A stretch of 64,000 bases of DNA from positions 310,001 through 374,000 of the forward strand of contig NZ_CP058670.1 in NCBI RefSeq assembly GCF_013414345.1, written 5' to 3'. The notes below the pieces were generated by a model. The model had not been told where the DNA came from, searched no databases, and worked only from the letters and a program-made list of their open reading frames with translations. Both the position numbers and the translations under genes were made by a program. Of this stretch, positions 8,290 through 16,576 are shown piece by piece (position 1 is the stretch's first letter; each line of letters starts with the position of its first letter). The stretch comes from Microcella indica. Its GTDB lineage: Bacteria; Actinomycetota; Actinomycetes; Actinomycetales; Microbacteriaceae.

Positions 8290-9915
8290 ATGTCAACCTC
8301 TGTTGCCCTGCGCGCGCTCGGCGTCGCGCGCTCCTTCGACGCCCGCCTCGTCCTCGACGGCGTCGACCTCGTCGCTCCTCCGGGCGCGCGGCTCGGCCTG
8401 ATCGGCGAGAACGGCGCGGGCAAGTCGACCCTGCTGCGCATCCTCGCCGGGGTCGACGAGCCCGACGGCGGTCGCGTGGAGAGCCCCGCACGTGTCGGCT
8501 ACCTCCCCCAAGAGGTGGTCCACGATCCGGCCCAGCCGATCGCGGCCCTCCTCGACGATGCCGTCGCCCCGCTCCGCGCGATCGAGCGCGCACTCGAGAC
8601 GGCGGCCCGCGACCTCGGCACGCGGCCCGAGGCGGCGGACGAGTACGCGGCGGCGCTCGCCACTGCCGAGCGGGCCGAGCTGTGGAGCCTGGAGGCGCGC
8701 CGGGATGCTCTGCTCGACGGGCTCGGCGTGGCGGGCATCCCGCTCTCGACACCGCTCGGTGCCGTCTCGGGAGGTCAGCGCAGCCGCATCGCCCTCGCGG
8801 CCCTCCTCCTGGGCCGGCCGGACGCGCTCGTGCTCGACGAGCCGACCAACCACCTCGACGATGCCGCGGCGCAGACGCTGCGATTCGAGTTGCGCGCCTG
8901 GCGCGGGCCCGTCGTCTTCGCGAGCCACGACCGGGCGTTCCTCGACGATGTCGCGACCGCGCTCGTCGACCTGGACCCGAGCCGCCGCGCCGCGACGGGG
9001 GAGAACGGCGGCGGCATGGCCGTGCGGTACGGCGGCGGGTTCAGCGAGTACCTAGCCGAGCAGGCCCGGGAGCGCGAGCGGTGGGCCCAGCGGCATGCCG
9101 AGCAGCAGCGAGAGCTCGACGGGCTGCGCGACTCGCTCGTGACGACCGCGCGCGCCCTCGGCTCGGCGGATCGCCGGGTGCGCGACAACGACAAGTTCGT
9201 GCGCAAGTTCAAAGCCGCGCGCACGCAGGCCGGTACGAGTCGTCGCGTGCGGAGCGCCGAGCTGCGGCTCGCGCAGCTCGAATCGAGCCAGGTGCGGCGC
9301 CCACCCGAGCCGTTGAGCTTCGCGGGTATCCCGGCTGGAGCCACCGCCCCGAGCGACGCCGTGCTCGTGCAGCTGGAGGCGGCCGCCGTGCGCGAGCGGC
9401 TCCGTGCTACGAGCGTGCGGCTCGGAGCGCAGGATCGGCTGCTCGTCACGGGGGCCAACGGCGCGGGCAAGTCGACGCTGCTCGCCGTGCTCGCAGGCAC
9501 GCTACCGCCCAACGCGGGGGAGCGCACCGTTCGGCGCGGCCTCCGCGTCGCGCTCCTCGAGCAGGACGTGCGTTTCCGTGACCCGGAGCGCTCTCCTCGG
9601 GAGGTCTACGAGCGGTCGGTCGGCGAGCGTCGGGCCGCGACCGTGCCGCTCATGGACCTCGGTCTGCTCGCGCCGCGCGACCTCGAGCGGCCGGTGGGTG
9701 CACTCTCGGTGGGTCAGCAGCGGCGACTGGCGCTCGCGCTCGTGGTGGCGCGACCACCGCACCTCTTTCTGCTCGATGAGCCGACCAACCATCTGTCGCT
9801 GCGTCTCGCGGCCGAGCTCGAGGACGCGCTCGGCACCTACCCGGGCGCGGTCGTCGTCGCGAGCCACGACCGCTGGCTGCGCACGCGGTGGGACGGCCCC
9901 ACCCTCGCCCTCTGA
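8290..9915 (+). CDS. ABC-F family ATPase (ribosome-protection type candidate)
   Basis: 541 residues, two ATP-binding cassettes in one chain and no membrane segments, as in ABC-F proteins that act on the ribosome. NBD1 has Walker A GENGAGKST, signature VSGGQ and Walker B LVLDEPTNHLDD. NBD2 has GANGAGKST, a degenerate signature LSVGQ and FLLDEPTNHLS. The linker between them (about 240-345) is charged, with VRDNDKFVRKFKAARTQAGTSRRVRSAE, the region that contacts the peptidyl-transferase centre in resistance ABC-Fs. The length and divergence from EttA favour the antibiotic-resistance-like subgroup (OleB/TlrC style), but no drug can be named. It is preceded by a mini-ORF leader and is convergent with pxpC. 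Confidence 0.8.
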   Translation: MSTSVALRALGVARSFDARLVLDGVDLVAPPGARLGLIGENGAGKSTLLRILAGVDEPDGGRVESPARVGYLPQEVVHDPAQPIAALLDDAVAPLRAIERALETAARDLGTRPEAADEYAAALATAERAELWSLEARRDALLDGLGVAGIPLSTPLGAVSGGQRSRIALAALLLGRPDALVLDEPTNHLDDAAAQTLRFELRAWRGPVVFASHDRAFLDDVATALVDLDPSRRAATGENGGGMAVRYGGGFSEYLAEQARERERWAQRHAEQQRELDGLRDSLVTTARALGSADRRVRDNDKFVRKFKAARTQAGTSRRVRSAELRLAQLESSQVRRPPEPLSFAGIPAGATAPSDAVLVQLEAAAVRERLRATSVRLGAQDRLLVTGANGAGKSTLLAVLAGTLPPNAGERTVRRGLRVALLEQDVRFRDPERSPREVYERSVGERRAATVPLMDLGLLAPRDLERPVGALSVGQQRRLALALVVARPPHLFLLDEPTNHLSLRLAAELEDALGTYPGAVVVASHDRWLRTRWDGPTLAL

Positions 9916-9930
9916 TCGTGTGGTCGAGGG

Positions 9931-10842
9931 TCAGGGGCGGCCGGCGACGAGGTGCAGGCGCACGGGCTGCCCGGGGCGCAGCTGGGCGAGGCGGTCGAGC
10001 GAGGCCTCCGTCACGACGAGCGCGACGGGGTACCCTCCGGTCACGGGGTGGTCGGGGCCCAGAACGGTGGGCGCGCCGTCGGGGGAGATCTGGATGCTCC
10101 CGCGCAGCATCCCCTCGCTCGCGAGCTCCCCGTGCCGAGCGAGGTCGAGCCGGGGCCCCTCGAGCCGCACGCCCGTGCGGTCGCTGCGGGCCGACGCCTG
10201 CCACACGACGCCGAGCAGCAGGTCGCGCGCGCCTGCCGTGAGCCACTCGAGCCGAGGGCCGGGGCGCACGTCGAGCTCGACAAGACCGGTCGTCGGCGGG
10301 TCGACCGGCAGGCGGTCGGCGGGCGGCACGAGGTCGTCAGGCTCCGGCCCGATCGGCAGCTCGTCGCCCGCGGCGAGCGGCGCGGGCCCCAGCGCCGCGA
10401 GCGTGTCGCGCGATCGCGAGCCGAGCGTCTCCGCCACGGCGAGGCCGCCGCGCACGGCGACGGTGTAGCGCACGCCGTGCGTCGCGGGGCCCAGCGCGAG
10501 CTCGCACGGCAGTGACGTGCGCACGGCCGTGTGCGGCTCGAGGCGCTCGCCCTCGAGGGTCACCGGACCCCACGCGCCCGTCACGGCGAGCCAGCAGCCG
10601 GCGGGCAGCGCCAGGCGCACCCCGCCGAGCAGGACCTCGAGCGCCGCGGCATGCTCGGGGTTGCCCACGAGTCGGTTCGCGAGGCGGTGGGCGGCGCGGT
10701 CGAAGGCGCCCGACCCGCTCACGCCGAGGTGCGCGAGGCCGACGCGACCGAGGTCCTGCACGAGGGCTCGGCCCTCCACGGCGAGCACCCGCACAACCGG
10801 ATGCGCAGCGGACGAGCTCGCGAGAGCGTCGGGGGAGAGCAT
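9931..10842 (-). CDS. pxpC: 5-oxoprolinase subunit C (biotin-dependent carboxyltransferase-like)
   Basis: 303 residues. KipA/AHS2-domain protein; with PxpA and PxpB it forms the ATP-dependent prokaryotic 5-oxoprolinase that opens pyroglutamate to glutamate. Typical stretches are VLAVEGRALVQDLGRVGLAHLGVSGSGAFDRAAHRLANRLVGN-like N-terminus, RTGVRLEGPRL and the C-terminal GAPTVLGPDHPVTGGYPVALVV. The start ATG 10842 overlaps the pxpB stop (TGATG), so it is translationally coupled. It is the last gene of the pxpA-pxpB-pxpC operon and is convergent with the ABC-F gene, 15 bp away. Confidence 0.92.
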   Translation of the reverse strand: MLSPDALASSSAAHPVVRVLAVEGRALVQDLGRVGLAHLGVSGSGAFDRAAHRLANRLVGNPEHAAALEVLLGGVRLALPAGCWLAVTGAWGPVTLEGERLEPHTAVRTSLPCELALGPATHGVRYTVAVRGGLAVAETLGSRSRDTLAALGPAPLAAGDELPIGPEPDDLVPPADRLPVDPPTTGLVELDVRPGPRLEWLTAGARDLLLGVVWQASARSDRTGVRLEGPRLDLARHGELASEGMLRGSIQISPDGAPTVLGPDHPVTGGYPVALVVTEASLDRLAQLRPGQPVRLHLVAGRP

Positions 10843-11462
10843 CACGGCACCACCCGCGCGAAGCGCACGCGCGTGCCGGGGGTCACGAGGGCGGGGTCGG
10901 CGCGGGCCGCATCCCACAGCACGGCGTCGGTCGTGCCGATGAGCTGCCAGCCGCCAGGAGAGCTGCGCGGGTAGATGCCGCAGTACTCGGCCGCAAGGGC
11001 GACGGCTCCCGTGGGAACCGTCGTGCGCGAGGTCGATCGTCGTGCCACGGGAGGGAGCGCCGCCGCACCGTCGGCCGGCACGAGGTAGGGGAAGCCCGGG
11101 GCGAAGCCGACGAAGGCGCACACCCACTCGGATGCGGAGTGCCGATCGACGACCTCGTCGGGCGAGCACGCCCACGCCTGCGCGACCGTGGCGAGATCCT
11201 CGCCGTCGTAGCGCACCGGGATGGTGACCTCGGCGCCCACCGGGAGGGCCGCCTCGGCGCGCGGGGTCGTCGTCAGCCAGTGCTCCAGGTGCCCGAGCCC
11301 GAGCACACCAGGGTCGACGCGCACGAGCACGGTGCGGGCGGCGGGGACGAGCTCGAGCACGCCGGGCGGAGCGTCCTGCCACGCCGCGAGCGCGCCGAGC
11401 ACACCCCCCTGGGTGGCGAACTCGGCGAGCAGCGCACGGTCCCCGCAGGCCAGCAGCCTCAT
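10842..11462 (-). CDS. pxpB: 5-oxoprolinase subunit B (KipI-like)
   Basis: 206 residues. KipI/AHS1 (cyclophilin-like fold) protein. Family signatures seen are the N-terminal CGDRALLAEF, the middle IPVRYDGEDLATVA and the conserved VCAFVGFAPGFPYLV, followed by RTTVPTGAVALAAEYCGIYPRSSPGGWQLIG in the usual order. It overlaps pxpA by 4 bp at its start (ATGA) and pxpC at its end, so all three subunits are likely made in fixed ratio. In B. subtilis KipI and KipA affect a sporulation kinase, but in the three-gene context 5-oxoprolinase is the better call. Confidence 0.92.
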   Translation of the reverse strand: MRLLACGDRALLAEFATQGGVLGALAAWQDAPPGVLELVPAARTVLVRVDPGVLGLGHLEHWLTTTPRAEAALPVGAEVTIPVRYDGEDLATVAQAWACSPDEVVDRHSASEWVCAFVGFAPGFPYLVPADGAAALPPVARRSTSRTTVPTGAVALAAEYCGIYPRSSPGGWQLIGTTDAVLWDAARADPALVTPGTRVRFARVVP

Positions 11463-12211
11463 GCGAAGGCGGCGATCGTGACCCCGGCACGCGTCAGCGC
11501 CTCGCGCACTGCGTGCGCGAGCTGCACCGCTCCGACGGTGTCGCCGTGCACGCACAGCGAGTCGACGCGCACGCTCACGGTGGAGCCGTCGAGCGCCGTC
11601 ACCTCGCCGTCGGCGACGATGCGCTCGGCTCGGTCGGCGACCTCCGCCGGGTCGGTGATGACCGCCCCCGGCAGTCCCCTCGGGGCGAGCGTGCCGTCGG
11701 CGAGGTAGGCGCGGTCGGCGAAGGCCTCGCGCACGAACCTCACCCCGGCGCGCGAGCAGGCCGTCTCCACGGCGGAGAGCGGCGGACCGAGCACGGGCAG
11801 CGCGAGGGTGGCGGCGGCCTCTGCGACGACGTCGGCGACGACCGGGTCGACCGCCATGCGCGTGTAGAGGGCGCCGTGCGGCTTGACGTAGGCGACGCGC
11901 GCGCCGATGCTCTCGGCGACGCCGACCAGGGCCCCCACCTGGTACAGGAGTTCCGCGCCCAGCTCCTCGGGCGCGACCTCCATGTCCCGGCGCCCGAACC
12001 CGACGCGATCGCGATACGAGGGATGCGCGCCGATCGTCACCCCGTGGGCGAAGGCCGTGCGGCACGCCGCGAGGAGGCCCAGCGGATCCCCGGCGTGGAA
12101 ACCGCAGGCGAGGTTCGCGCTCGACACGAGCGGCAACATCGCCGCATCGTCGCCCATCGTCCAGGCACCGAAGGATTCGCCGAGGTCGCTGTTGAGGTCG
12201 ACGTGCGGCAT
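11459..12211 (-). CDS. pxpA: 5-oxoprolinase subunit A (LamB/YcsF family)
   Basis: 250 residues. It begins with the family hallmark VDLNSDLGESFGAW and continues with SANLACGFHAGDP and IGAHPSYRDRVGFGRR, the metal and substrate-binding segments of the YcsF fold; KPHGALY is also present. First gene of the pxpABC unit, transcribed away from the radical SAM gene. The complex detoxifies 5-oxoproline formed by spontaneous cyclisation of glutamine or glutamate. None of the NRAMP-like or DUF969/DUF979 transporters that often accompany pxp genes is adjacent. Confidence 0.95.
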   Translation of the reverse strand: MPHVDLNSDLGESFGAWTMGDDAAMLPLVSSANLACGFHAGDPLGLLAACRTAFAHGVTIGAHPSYRDRVGFGRRDMEVAPEELGAELLYQVGALVGVAESIGARVAYVKPHGALYTRMAVDPVVADVVAEAAATLALPVLGPPLSAVETACSRAGVRFVREAFADRAYLADGTLAPRGLPGAVITDPAEVADRAERIVADGEVTALDGSTVSVRVDSLCVHGDTVGAVQLAHAVREALTRAGVTIAAFA

Positions 12212-12263
12212 CCCCCGAGCCTACGACTGCGCGGGCGCCCCGTCACGGGTCGATGGTCCCCGA

Positions 12264-12295
12264 CTTGACGAGTGATCGAACGTATGTTCGACTAT
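12264..12295 (+). promoter_or_regulatory. LexA (SOS) box and overlapping promoter
   Basis: TCGAACGTATGTTCGA at 12276-12291 is a perfect palindrome of the actinobacterial/Gram-positive LexA operator, GAAC-N4-GTTC with TC/GA flanks. A -35-like TTGACG (12265-12270) lies just upstream, and the -10 would fall at about 12288-12293, inside or next to the box. Bound LexA would therefore block RNA polymerase. The box is closest to the radical SAM gene (start 12312) but sits in a 100-bp divergent region shared with pxpA. Confidence 0.85.
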
Positions 12296-12311
12296 CGCCA
12301 GGAGGTGCGGC

Positions 12312-13421
12312 ATGCGGTGGAGCAGTCAGAAGCCGACCGCGCTCGCCGCCGACGCGTTGCCCGGCTTCGACTCGCCTGACAGCGCACTGGCGCTCAGTGG
12401 GCTCGTGCGCACGGTGCGGCCGCCGGAGTTCGCAGGGCTCACGTTTCACGAGGTGCTCGCCAAGTCGGCCCTCAACCGCGTGCCCGGCGGGGGAGGCGGG
12501 CTGCCCTTCGGCTGGACGATCAACCCCTACCGCGGCTGCAGCCACGCGTGCGTCTACTGCTTCGCGCGGCCGACCCACGAGTACCTCGACCTCGACGCCG
12601 GTCGCGACTTCGACGCCCAGGTGATCGTCAAGCTCAACGTCGCCGAGGTGCTCGCGCGTGAGCTCGCGCGGACCTCCTGGCAGCGCGACCCCGTAGCTCT
12701 CGGCACGAACACCGACCCCTACCAGCGTGCCGAGGGCCGCTATGCGCTCATGCCCGGCATCATCGAGGCTCTGGCGTCGAGCGGCACGCCCCTGAGCATC
12801 CTCACGAAGGGCACGCTGCTGCGCCGCGACCTGCCGCTCCTGCACCGCGTGGCGCAGAGCGTGCCCGTCGACCTGAGCATGTCGATCGCCATCTACGATC
12901 ACGAGCTGCAGCAGTCGATCGAGCCGGGGACCCCCTCGACGGATGCTCGGCTCGCGACCATCCGCGCGGCGGTCGATGCGGGCTTCGCCCCGAGCGTGTT
13001 CCTCATGCCCCTGCTGCCCGACCTCACCGACACGCGCGCGCACCTCGACGAGGCGTTCGCCCGCATCCGCGAGGCCGGGGCTCGCTCTGCCGTGCACTCC
13101 TCGCTGCGGCTGGGCCCTGGCGTGCGCGAGTGGTTCTTCGCCTGGCTCGAGCGCGAGCACCCGGACCGGGTCGAGAGGTACCGCGAGCTCTACCGCGACG
13201 GGCCGCACCCGCCGAAGGCCTACCGCGCGTGGCTCGCAGCGCGCGTCGACGAGGTGCGCCGCTCGCACGGCCTGCGCGCGCCCGCGCTCGACACGGCGAC
13301 GGGCACCGTGCGGTCTGCCGCTCTCGCGGGGTCGCGGCAGCGCGCCGCCGCCGTACGACCCGTAGCACCGCGCACGACAGCCGCGGCACCTGAGCGCCGC
13401 GGGGCCGCCACGCTCTTCTGA
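12312..13421 (+). CDS. Radical SAM protein, Rv2578c family
   Basis: 369 residues with a strong AGGAGG ribosome-binding site. The cluster motif is C-S-H-A-C-V-Y-C (CxxxCxxC) at about residues 77-84, preceded by INPYRG as in the spore-photoproduct-lyase-like group of radical SAM proteins. Later conserved pieces are GTNTDPYQRAEGRY, LTKGTLLRRDLPLL and HSSLRLGPGVREWF. The Arg/Ala-rich C-terminus (about 330-369) looks disordered. The LexA box directly upstream suggests induction by DNA damage, and the SPL-like fold makes a role in nucleic-acid repair possible, but no substrate is known to me. Confidence 0.85.
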   Translation: MRWSSQKPTALAADALPGFDSPDSALALSGLVRTVRPPEFAGLTFHEVLAKSALNRVPGGGGGLPFGWTINPYRGCSHACVYCFARPTHEYLDLDAGRDFDAQVIVKLNVAEVLARELARTSWQRDPVALGTNTDPYQRAEGRYALMPGIIEALASSGTPLSILTKGTLLRRDLPLLHRVAQSVPVDLSMSIAIYDHELQQSIEPGTPSTDARLATIRAAVDAGFAPSVFLMPLLPDLTDTRAHLDEAFARIREAGARSAVHSSLRLGPGVREWFFAWLEREHPDRVERYRELYRDGPHPPKAYRAWLAARVDEVRRSHGLRAPALDTATGTVRSAALAGSRQRAAAVRPVAPRTTAAAPERRGAATLF

Positions 13422-13466
13422 CTCGTGCCCCCTGGATGTGGACTGGCCGTGCGGCTGCGGGCGGGC

Positions 13467-13472
13467 CATAAT
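13467..13472 (+). promoter_or_regulatory. -10 element of the kinase/pseudokinase/regulator operon
   Basis: CATAAT at 13467-13472 is a near-consensus -10 (one mismatch to TATAAT), 50 bases before the ATG of the first kinase gene. The -35 region is poor. A purine-rich GAGAGGGGGAGG follows as ribosome-binding site. No other gene lies between, so this is the likely start of the three-gene transcript. Confidence 0.5.
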
Positions 13473-13522
13473 GCCTCGGGGGGCTGTGGGCCCTTCTTCT
13501 AGCGCGCGGAGAGGGGGAGGCG

Positions 13523-14710
13523 ATGCCGCTCGGGCTACCGAGTCACCTTGCTGCCCGTACGACGAGCACCGCTGTCGCTCGCGCCGGGCACGCGATCGCC
13601 GCCGTGAGCCTCGTCTCTGTCGGAATCGTGGGGCTCTCCGTCGAAGTCTCGCTCCCGGAGGTCGCGCTGTGGCCCGCGCTTCTGGCCCTCCTGCCGATGC
13701 TCGCCCTCCTCGTCATGCTCGACCGCACACCCTCCCGCTTCATCGCCGTCTGCTACGTCGTCATCGGGGGGCTCGGCGTCTACCTCTCCACCCTCATCAT
13801 CTCGACCGAGCTCGGCGCGCCGATCGCCTACGACGACTACGTGGTGCAGTTGCTCAAGCTCGCGCTCATGATGGTCGTGGGGGTGACGCCGAAGGCGCGC
13901 GACGCGATCGCGTGGACCACCCTCGGTTACCTCGCTGGTGAGCTCGCCACCTTCGCTGCGCGCGCCACCGTCGGAGCAGGATGGCAGTTCGACGGGACAC
14001 CGTTCGCGATCTATCTCGCCATTGTCGGCACCCTCGCCGTGGTCGGCGCCGAGCGGTTCACGACGCGGGCCTCGCAGTCGGCGCTCTTCCGGGCGGCGAA
14101 GGACGAGCAACTGGCCGAAGTGCGTGCCGTCTTCGAGTCGCGCGCCACGGCGCTGCTGCACGACACCGTGCTCAATCAGCTCGCGGTCGTCACGGCGACG
14201 CCGGATGCTCGGATCTCGCACGAGGTGCGCGAGTCGATCGCGGCCGACCTGGCGATGATCGTCGGCGAGGAGTGGTTCGCGGTCGATGCGCCCGGCGACG
14301 GCACAGCCGGCGCCCAACGAGCCGAACTGCTGCGACGGGCGGTCGCGGAGGCGGGGGGAGAGCTCGAGGTCACCCTCGCGGGCGATCTGGACGCGCTGGA
14401 GACTCTGCCTCGGGAGACCGCGGACGAACTCGTGAGGGCGATAGCCCAGTGCATCTCGAATGTTCGACGGCACGCGGTGACGACGCACGCCGAGATCGTG
14501 GTCGGCGCCTCTCCGGAGGAACTCTCGGTCATGGTCATCGATGCGGGTGTCGGCTTCGATGTCGCCGGCCGCAGCGGGGGGCGGCTCGGGGTCGGGTCGA
14601 GCATCATCGGGCGGCTCGACTCCATCGGGGGCGCCGCGACGGTCTGGTCGCAACCGGGCAAGGGCACGTCAGTCATGCTGCGCGTGCCGACGGGGGCGCC
14701 GCGACGATGA
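13523..14710 (+). CDS. Membrane sensor histidine kinase, NarL/HisKA_3-like
   Basis: 395 residues. Five or six hydrophobic segments fill about residues 22-178 with no sizeable extracellular domain. A cytoplasmic helix then carries LLHDTVLNQL (His213), which fits the H-D-x-x-x-N/Q pattern of NarL-family dimerisation domains. The ATPase domain has an N-box-like ISNVRRHA (Asn313), D-A-G-V-G-F (340-345) and GVGSSIIGRL, ending with GKGTSVMLRVP. The domain is short but has its key residues. The stop overlaps the next start (ATGA). The signal sensed is unknown; the membrane-only sensor suggests an intramembrane or envelope cue. Confidence 0.8.
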   Translation: MPLGLPSHLAARTTSTAVARAGHAIAAVSLVSVGIVGLSVEVSLPEVALWPALLALLPMLALLVMLDRTPSRFIAVCYVVIGGLGVYLSTLIISTELGAPIAYDDYVVQLLKLALMMVVGVTPKARDAIAWTTLGYLAGELATFAARATVGAGWQFDGTPFAIYLAIVGTLAVVGAERFTTRASQSALFRAAKDEQLAEVRAVFESRATALLHDTVLNQLAVVTATPDARISHEVRESIAADLAMIVGEEWFAVDAPGDGTAGAQRAELLRRAVAEAGGELEVTLAGDLDALETLPRETADELVRAIAQCISNVRRHAVTTHAEIVVGASPEELSVMVIDAGVGFDVAGRSGGRLGVGSSIIGRLDSIGGAATVWSQPGKGTSVMLRVPTGAPRR

Positions 14711-15924
14711 CGACCCACTCCACGCTCGCGCGCCGAGAACTCGCGCGTTTCCCCTGGGGAATCGCGGCGCGCGGTCTGCGGGCAGGTCGGGCCACGACCG
14801 AGCGCATCGACCCCCTCTCGGCCGTCGCAGCGCGGCCGGTCACGGGCGGCATCCTCGCCCTCGCCGTGGCCCTGCCCCTGCTCACGCTGCTCTCGCGCGG
14901 TTCCGAGGTGACGTGGCTCGCAGGCTTCGTCCTCGCCACCGTGCTCGTCATCGCGATCGCCGCCATCATCCTCGACCGCACGCGAGCCCACCGATCGGTG
15001 TTCTCCGTCACGTGGGGGCTCCTGATCTACCTTGTGCTCGGCGCAGTTCTCGGCCTCGCGGTCGCCTCCACGTACGGGGCCAACCTCCTGCTGCGCGACG
15101 ACTGGGCGCCGCTCGTGGCAGGACTCGTCCTGCTGTCACTCGCGCCCTATCGACCGGCCCTCGAGCTCGCGACGGCTACAGCCAGCCTCACCGCGGTCTC
15201 TGCCATTCTCGCCCTGCTGCAAGCACCCTTCGCCGCGTCACCCGTGCCCCTGGCGACGTTCGCTGTGGCGGGCTCCAGCTCGCTCGCCTGCCTGGGTTTC
15301 GCCTCCGCCGCCTACGCCTTCTCCATGAACAGCTCGATCCTCACCTGGCTCGAGCAGGCCTGGCGCTCTGCGGCAGGAACGGCCGTCGAGCAGCGCGGCG
15401 GGGTCGCGCGCTCGGTGCAGCAGCAGCGGGTCAGCCTCGTGAATCGCAAGGTCGTGCCGTACCTCACGCGCATCGGCGCGGCGGAAAGGCTCACGCCCGA
15501 GGATCGGGAGGAGGCGCGCGAACTCGCGCAGAGCATCCGGGCCCTCCTCGTGGCGGACGTTCAGCGATGCTGGGCGCAGAGCCTCCTCGACGAGCTCTGC
15601 TCGCGGGCCCCCGGGGCCGCCGTGCGCGGAACGGCCGACGACCCCGACGACGTGGGCCGCCGACTCACGACGGCGCAGCGCACGCTCCTGCGCGCGATCG
15701 GCATGGAAGCGGTCGAGCGCGTCGAAGCGTCGGCGATCGGATTGCGCATCCGCGCGACGGCCACGGGGGTGAGCGTCCGGTGGTCCCTTACGACCCCCAC
15801 GGGTGGTTCTCGTGCGGTGCGCGTGCTCACGCCCACCCTGCATCTCGTGCGCGGACTCACGCATCGCTCGCGCGTCGACGCCCAGGCCGAGGCGGTGACT
15901 CTAGAGTTTGAGTATGGACACTGA
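14707..15924 (+). CDS. Polytopic membrane protein, probable pseudokinase partner
   Basis: 405 residues. Six hydrophobic segments (about 47-63, 70-90, 98-120, 132-148, 155-172, 181-206) are followed by a soluble region laid out like the upstream kinase. The segment SLVNRKVVPYLTRI (243-256) aligns by eye with ALLHDTVLNQLAVV of that kinase, with Asn246 in place of the phospho-acceptor His. I find no N-box, G1 or G2 ATP-binding motif in the C-terminal part. It may be a catalytically dead kinase that pairs with the active one. It overlaps both neighbours and is co-transcribed. The family is not one I recognise; the pseudokinase reading is inference. Confidence 0.6.
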   Translation: MTTHSTLARRELARFPWGIAARGLRAGRATTERIDPLSAVAARPVTGGILALAVALPLLTLLSRGSEVTWLAGFVLATVLVIAIAAIILDRTRAHRSVFSVTWGLLIYLVLGAVLGLAVASTYGANLLLRDDWAPLVAGLVLLSLAPYRPALELATATASLTAVSAILALLQAPFAASPVPLATFAVAGSSSLACLGFASAAYAFSMNSSILTWLEQAWRSAAGTAVEQRGGVARSVQQQRVSLVNRKVVPYLTRIGAAERLTPEDREEARELAQSIRALLVADVQRCWAQSLLDELCSRAPGAAVRGTADDPDDVGRRLTTAQRTLLRAIGMEAVERVEASAIGLRIRATATGVSVRWSLTTPTGGSRAVRVLTPTLHLVRGLTHRSRVDAQAEAVTLEFEYGH

Positions 15925-16576
15925 CGCGAGGCTGGGCCGCCGGGTTCGCCTCGCCATCCTGGACGATCATGAACTTCTTCTCGACAGCCTGTCGAGCTGG
16001 ATCGAGGGCAACGCCCCCGACTTCGAACTCGTGCTCACCGCACCCACCTGGTTCGAGCTCGTGCAGAGCGACCAATTTCCGACCGACCTCGTCCTCCTCG
16101 ACTTCCAGCTGCAGGAGCCCGTCTCGATCGAGGCGCGCGTGCGCACCTGCCGGGCAGCCGGAGCCAAGGTCATCGTGCTCACCAGTCTCGACACCGACGA
16201 GGCGCGCGAGCGCGCGCTCGCCGCGGGTGCCGCAGCCTTCCTCTCCAAGGCGCTGCCCCTGAGCGAGGTCATGGAGGCCGCGCGCGGCGTCATGGGCATG
16301 GAGTCCTCCGGCGAGGCGGTGCGTGACTGGAGGCCGCTGCCGAGAGGAGCCGTGCATCCCGCCCGCCCGAAGCTCAGCATCAGTGAGCGTGAAGCCCTCG
16401 TGCTCTACGCGAGCGGGTACAGCGTGAGCGAGGTCGCGGCCAAGATGAACGTGCAGTACGAGACGGCCAAGACCTATGTGCGCCGTGTGCGCGAGAAGTA
16501 TGCGAAGGCTGGGCGCCCCGCGAGCAGCAAGGCCGAGCTGATCCGCCGGGCGGCGGAGGACGGACACCTGCAGTAA
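15914..16576 (+). CDS. Response regulator, NarL/LuxR type
   Basis: 220 residues from ATG 15914; a TTG two codons upstream is the alternative start. The receiver domain has the acidic pair D17-D18 (LAILDDHELLL), phospho-acceptor Asp63 (LVLLDFQL), Thr/Ser after VIVL (T90-S91) and Lys112 (FLSKALPL). The C-terminal LuxR HTH spans about 154-215: LSISEREALVLYASGYSVSEVAAKMNV followed by ETAKTYVRRVREKYAKAGR. It overlaps the pseudokinase gene by 11 bp and its stop overlaps the tdk start (TAATGG). It probably is phosphorylated by the kinase encoded two genes upstream. Targets are not evident. Confidence 0.9.
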   Translation: MDTDARLGRRVRLAILDDHELLLDSLSSWIEGNAPDFELVLTAPTWFELVQSDQFPTDLVLLDFQLQEPVSIEARVRTCRAAGAKVIVLTSLDTDEARERALAAGAAAFLSKALPLSEVMEAARGVMGMESSGEAVRDWRPLPRGAVHPARPKLSISEREALVLYASGYSVSEVAAKMNVQYETAKTYVRRVREKYAKAGRPASSKAELIRRAAEDGHLQ

